From: Streptomyces sp. NBC_00442
GTDB lineage: Bacteria; Actinomycetota; Actinomycetes; Streptomycetales; Streptomycetaceae
Length of the DNA stretch: 64,000 nt
Direction: 5' to 3'
Assembly (NCBI RefSeq): GCF_036014195.1
Contig: NZ_CP107918.1
Coordinates: 6,200,001 to 6,264,000 of the forward strand
Shown here: positions 61,600 to 64,000 of the stretch, in pieces
Layout: the number at the start of each line of letters is the position of its first letter
How positions within the stretch are numbered: the first letter of the stretch is position 1
Notes under the pieces: model-generated
Database searches by the model: none
Seen by the model: the letters and a program-made list of their open reading frames with translations, nothing else
Told to the model about the DNA's origin: nothing
Position numbers and translations under genes: made by a program

Positions 61600-62948
61600 G
61601 GGCCCGGCGAGCGCAGTACCCCGAACAGCTTCACCGCCGCGATCACCGCGATCACCGAGAGGCTCGCGACTTCCGCGACACCCACCCCGGTCAGGCCCAG
61701 CGCAGGCAGCAGCGCGAGGGTGCACCCGAGCACCGAGGCGCACAACGCGCCCTGGATCAGGGCGAGTCCGGCGGTACGGCTCTGCACGCGGAGCACCGCG
61801 AAGTACACCTCGATCACCACCCGCAGCACCGCGCCGATCGCCAGCCAGCGCAGCAGCGCCGTGGCATGGAGGGCGTACCCCTCGCCGAACACGTGGAGGA
61901 TGTGCGGCGCGAAGGCGAACAGGAAGCCGCAGACCGGCAGCACGATCTTGACCATCCGGATCAGCGCCGCCCGCGCGTTGCGCCCCAGGCGCTCCGGATC
62001 GTGTGCGCCCTCGACGGTCAGCGAGGCGCCCATGTTGATGGCGAGCAGTTCCACGGTGCCGCCGATGGTCGCCGTGATGTAGAAGTACGCGTTGTCGGCC
62101 GCGCTGATCCGGGAGGCCACGATCACCGGCACCAGATAGACCACGGCCAGCGCGAACAGCGATCCGGTGCAGTCCCCGGCCAGGAAGCGTCCCATCTGCC
62201 GGTAGGCCGGCGGCCGCGCGATGTGCGCGGTCAGTTCCACATGGCGGGGTACCAGGCGCCGGAAGACCAGCCAGCCCAGCGGCAGGACCGACACCGTGAT
62301 CGCCGCGACCCACGACACGAAGACGCCGCTGGTCGGCAGCGAGGCCGCGACAGCCACCAGGAGCAGCAGCTTGACCGCGGAGAACGCGGTGTTGCCGACC
62401 GGCACCCAGAACGCGCTGCGCAGCCCCGTCAGCACCCCGTCCTGCAACGTCAGGACCGACCAGGCGACCACGGCGGCGATGAATCCGAGCCCGGTGACCG
62501 GGCCGTGCAGGAACCGGTACGAGGGCCCCCAGAAGTCCAGTGTCTCCACGAAGACCAGGGTGGCCACGGCGACCACACACGCGCTCACCGCGTACGTGCG
62601 CGCCACGAGACGACCGGTGGCGGCGCCCGACACCGGGATGAACCGTGCCATCGTCCCGGTCAGGGTGAGCGCACTGATCCCGGCCAGGAACTTCATGGCG
62701 GCGATCGCCGCCGAGCCCCGGCCGACCGCGTCGTCGGTGTAGTACCGGGCGGCGACCAGCCAGAAGCCGAGCCCGAGCACGGCGCTGATGCCGGTGTTGA
62801 GCATCAGCGCGTAGGCGTTGCGGAAGAGGGGCGCGCCCCGGTGCCCGGCCGGGTTCCGTGCGGCGCGGCCGCCCTTGGCGGTGCTCACGTCACGCACGGG
62901 CAGCGCCCACCTTCTGGATCCGGTCGGTCGTGTCCACACGGTCGTCAC
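61572..62948 (-). CDS. Polysaccharide flippase (MOP superfamily)
   Basis: 458 residues with about 12-14 membrane helices, no long soluble domain. Seen: LFRNAYALMLNTGISAVLGLGFWLVAARYYTDD, FLAGDCTGSLFALAVVYLVPVIVASRISAADN, and a late AALLRWLAIGAVLRVVIEVYFAVLR. Fits Wzx-like/MurJ-like lipid-linked saccharide flippases. ATG 62948 overlaps the deacetylase stop as ATGA, so it is co-translated. With its neighbours it suggests a surface glycan pathway. Confidence 0.88.
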   Translation of the reverse strand: MTTVWTRPTGSRRWALPVRDVSTAKGGRAARNPAGHRGAPLFRNAYALMLNTGISAVLGLGFWLVAARYYTDDAVGRGSAAIAAMKFLAGISALTLTGTMARFIPVSGAATGRLVARTYAVSACVVAVATLVFVETLDFWGPSYRFLHGPVTGLGFIAAVVAWSVLTLQDGVLTGLRSAFWVPVGNTAFSAVKLLLLVAVAASLPTSGVFVSWVAAITVSVLPLGWLVFRRLVPRHVELTAHIARPPAYRQMGRFLAGDCTGSLFALAVVYLVPVIVASRISAADNAYFYITATIGGTVELLAINMGASLTVEGAHDPERLGRNARAALIRMVKIVLPVCGFLFAFAPHILHVFGEGYALHATALLRWLAIGAVLRVVIEVYFAVLRVQSRTAGLALIQGALCASVLGCTLALLPALGLTGVGVAEVASLSVIAVIAAVKLFGVLRSPGPQRRSQRTS

Positions 62949-63754
62949 GGACCGCCGCGCTTGCGCCCGGCCCTGCGAGCCCCGCGGACCAGGGCGTAGC
63001 CCTTCGTCAGGACGCGGTCGGCGGCGAAGGCGCGCGCGATGTCGCGGCCCGTGCCCACGACGAGGCGCTCGAACGCGTCGAGGCCGGTGTCACGCCGGAC
63101 CGTCACCCGTTCCAGCGCGTACGGCCCTTGGCGGCGCTCGGCGAGCGCGTTGCCCACGGCGAGCGCCTGGCCGAAGCCCGCCGACCGTACGGTACGCCGC
63201 ACCCGGCGGCTGGAGTAGCCGTACGGATAGGCGAAGGAGGACGGCGGGCGGCCCAGCTCCTCGGTGAGGATCTCCTTGCAGCGCACCGTCTGCGACCGGA
63301 GCCGCTCGTCGGTGAGCTGGTCCAGCTGGGGGTGGGTGTGGCTGTGCCCGCCGATCTCGGCCCCCGCCGCGGCGAGTTCACGCACCTGGTCCCAGTCCAG
63401 CATGGTGTCCAGGGCGCCCCCTTCGTCGTGGGCGCCCCGCAGCCAGCCCGTCGTGACGAAGAGCGTGGAGGCGAAGCCGTACGAGGCGAGCACCGGCAGG
63501 GCGTGGCGGTGCACCCCTTCGTACCCGTCGTCGAAGGTGATCAGGACGGGCCGGCGCGGAAGCGCGCCCGCGGTGCGCCAGGCGTGCGCGAGCTGCGCCG
63601 TGGTGACCGGCGTGCAGCCCAGTTCGGCCAGCAGTTCCATCTGGTCCGCGAAGGCCCCCGGCGCCACGGAGAGCCCGTACGCCGCCCGCGCGGGGGAGTG
63701 CGCCACGGAGTGGTACATGAGAATGGGCACCGGTCCGGTGCGCGCGGCGGTCAC
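62945..63754 (-). CDS. Polysaccharide deacetylase (CE4 family)
   Basis: 269 residues of the NodB/CE4 deacetylase fold. Seen: PVPILMYHSV, RPVLITFDDGYEG (catalytic and metal Asp), EIGGHSHTHPQL (metal histidines), and FAYPYGYSSRRVRRTVRSAGF. No signal peptide is evident on the preferred start, which is odd for a wall-acting enzyme; it may act in the cytoplasm or its leader lies in the upstream frame. GTG 63754 is chosen after AAGGCGAGG and overlaps the stop of the preceding gene as GTGA. Confidence 0.9.
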   Translation of the reverse strand: MTAARTGPVPILMYHSVAHSPARAAYGLSVAPGAFADQMELLAELGCTPVTTAQLAHAWRTAGALPRRPVLITFDDGYEGVHRHALPVLASYGFASTLFVTTGWLRGAHDEGGALDTMLDWDQVRELAAAGAEIGGHSHTHPQLDQLTDERLRSQTVRCKEILTEELGRPPSSFAYPYGYSSRRVRRTVRSAGFGQALAVGNALAERRQGPYALERVTVRRDTGLDAFERLVVGTGRDIARAFAADRVLTKGYALVRGARRAGRKRGGP

Positions 63755-64000
63755 GCCGCCTCGCCTTCTCCGGCGGGGGCCGTGCGCACCGTCATGTCCG
63801 CCTCGCCTTCTCCGGCGGGGGCCGTGCGGGTGGCCGGGATGTGCGCCTCGCCCTCCCGGGCCGGACCCGTAGCCGTGACCCTCATGTCCTCCCCGGCCTC
63901 CCCGACCTCCCCGGCCGGTTCCGGCCGCCACGTCCTCTCGATGGGGGCAACGGTGAAGGCCGCCTGGCCCCGGCGGGCCCGCAGGGTGCCGAGCAGGTAG
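63751..64000 (-). CDS. Partial gene: C-terminal tail with tandem repeats
   Basis: The frame enters from beyond the window and stops at 63751, overlapping the deacetylase start. The 82 visible residues begin YLLGTLRARRGQAAFTVAP and end in about three 14-15 residue repeats containing RTAPAGEGEA. At the DNA level an exact 30-bp unit occurs at 63757-63786 and 63799-63828 (42-base period), with a degenerate third copy at about 63844. The start and most of the protein are outside, so no function can be given; a transferase in the same glycan operon is plausible. Confidence 0.75.
   Translation of the reverse strand, partial: YLLGTLRARRGQAAFTVAPIERTWRPEPAGEVGEAGEDMRVTATGPAREGEAHIPATRTAPAGEGEADMTVRTAPAGEGEAA
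63757..63875. repeat. 42-bp tandem repeat in a coding tail
   Basis: Two identical 30-bp units (63757-63786, 63799-63828) and a diverged third near 63844. They are in frame and encode repeated Ala/Gly/Glu peptides at the end of the partial gene. Confidence 0.85.

Noticed and set aside
63757..63875. CRISPR-like repeat
   Set aside because: Only two exact copies with a 42-base period, in frame within a coding tail and without true spacers or cas genes.

Overview
The window is chromosomal DNA of very high G+C from an actinobacterium, almost certainly a Streptomyces or close relative. The signs are codon third positions almost all G or C, frequent GTG starts, GTGA/ATGA stop-start overlaps, GC-rich terminators without long T runs, leaderless promoters, and Streptomyces-type content (SepF-like protein, streptogrisin-type protease, LAETG-anchored LPMO, PucR regulator). 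I see no rRNA, tRNA, IS element, prophage or CRISPR array. The left third is a conserved actinobacterial core block: recN (cut by the window edge), pyrG, NUDIX, ald, parA, scpA, scpB, rluB, aroH, tyrA, cmk, plsC and der.

Layout. 1-8.9 kb: recN end, a GT4 glycosyltransferase, a PucR-type regulator, a GH15 enzyme, pyrG and a NUDIX hydrolase. 9-12.4 kb: a stand-alone STAND/TPR ATPase and alanine dehydrogenase. 12.7-17.6 kb: an overlapping chain of parA, a ribbon-helix-helix-like partner, scpA, scpB and rluB. 17.7-21.3 kb: a compact NAD operon (pnuC, nadR-like, nrtR, ADP-ribosylglycohydrolase) with a palindrome on its promoter, meeting a predicted nucleotidyltransferase tail to tail. 22-28.2 kb: Rieske lipoprotein, small proteins, aroH-tyrA, then cmk-plsC-der. 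28-41.6 kb: conserved hypothetical proteins, a GT4 pair, an orphan ctaD, an I78-like inhibitor, PAP2, MFS exporter, acyl-CoA dehydrogenase, SepF-like protein and a secreted protease.

41.7-45.4 kb holds the most system-like signal: a SLOG-fold gene and a four-TM SLATT/DUF4231-like gene in convergent arrangement, next to an AAC(3)-like acetyltransferase and an SPFH protein. A near-ideal Rex operator then overlaps the SPFH stop codon ahead of adhE. 50-55 kb is a damage-response pair: a LexA-like box, dnaE2, and a translationally coupled Y-family protein that lacks the catalytic carboxylates (ImuB-like). 55-58.9 kb: secreted lipase, sortase-type LPMO, GNAT, a methyltransferase behind a PafBC/RecA-independent damage-type promoter, and a short GntR regulator. 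59-64 kb: AAA ATPase, a GH-like lipoprotein, and a minus-strand surface-polysaccharide operon (flippase, polysaccharide deacetylase, and the tail of a third gene running off the window).

Functional calls come from motif reading and memory of protein families; no database search was run. Start codons were chosen from visible ribosome binding sites and overlaps, and they differ from the longest frame in many genes.
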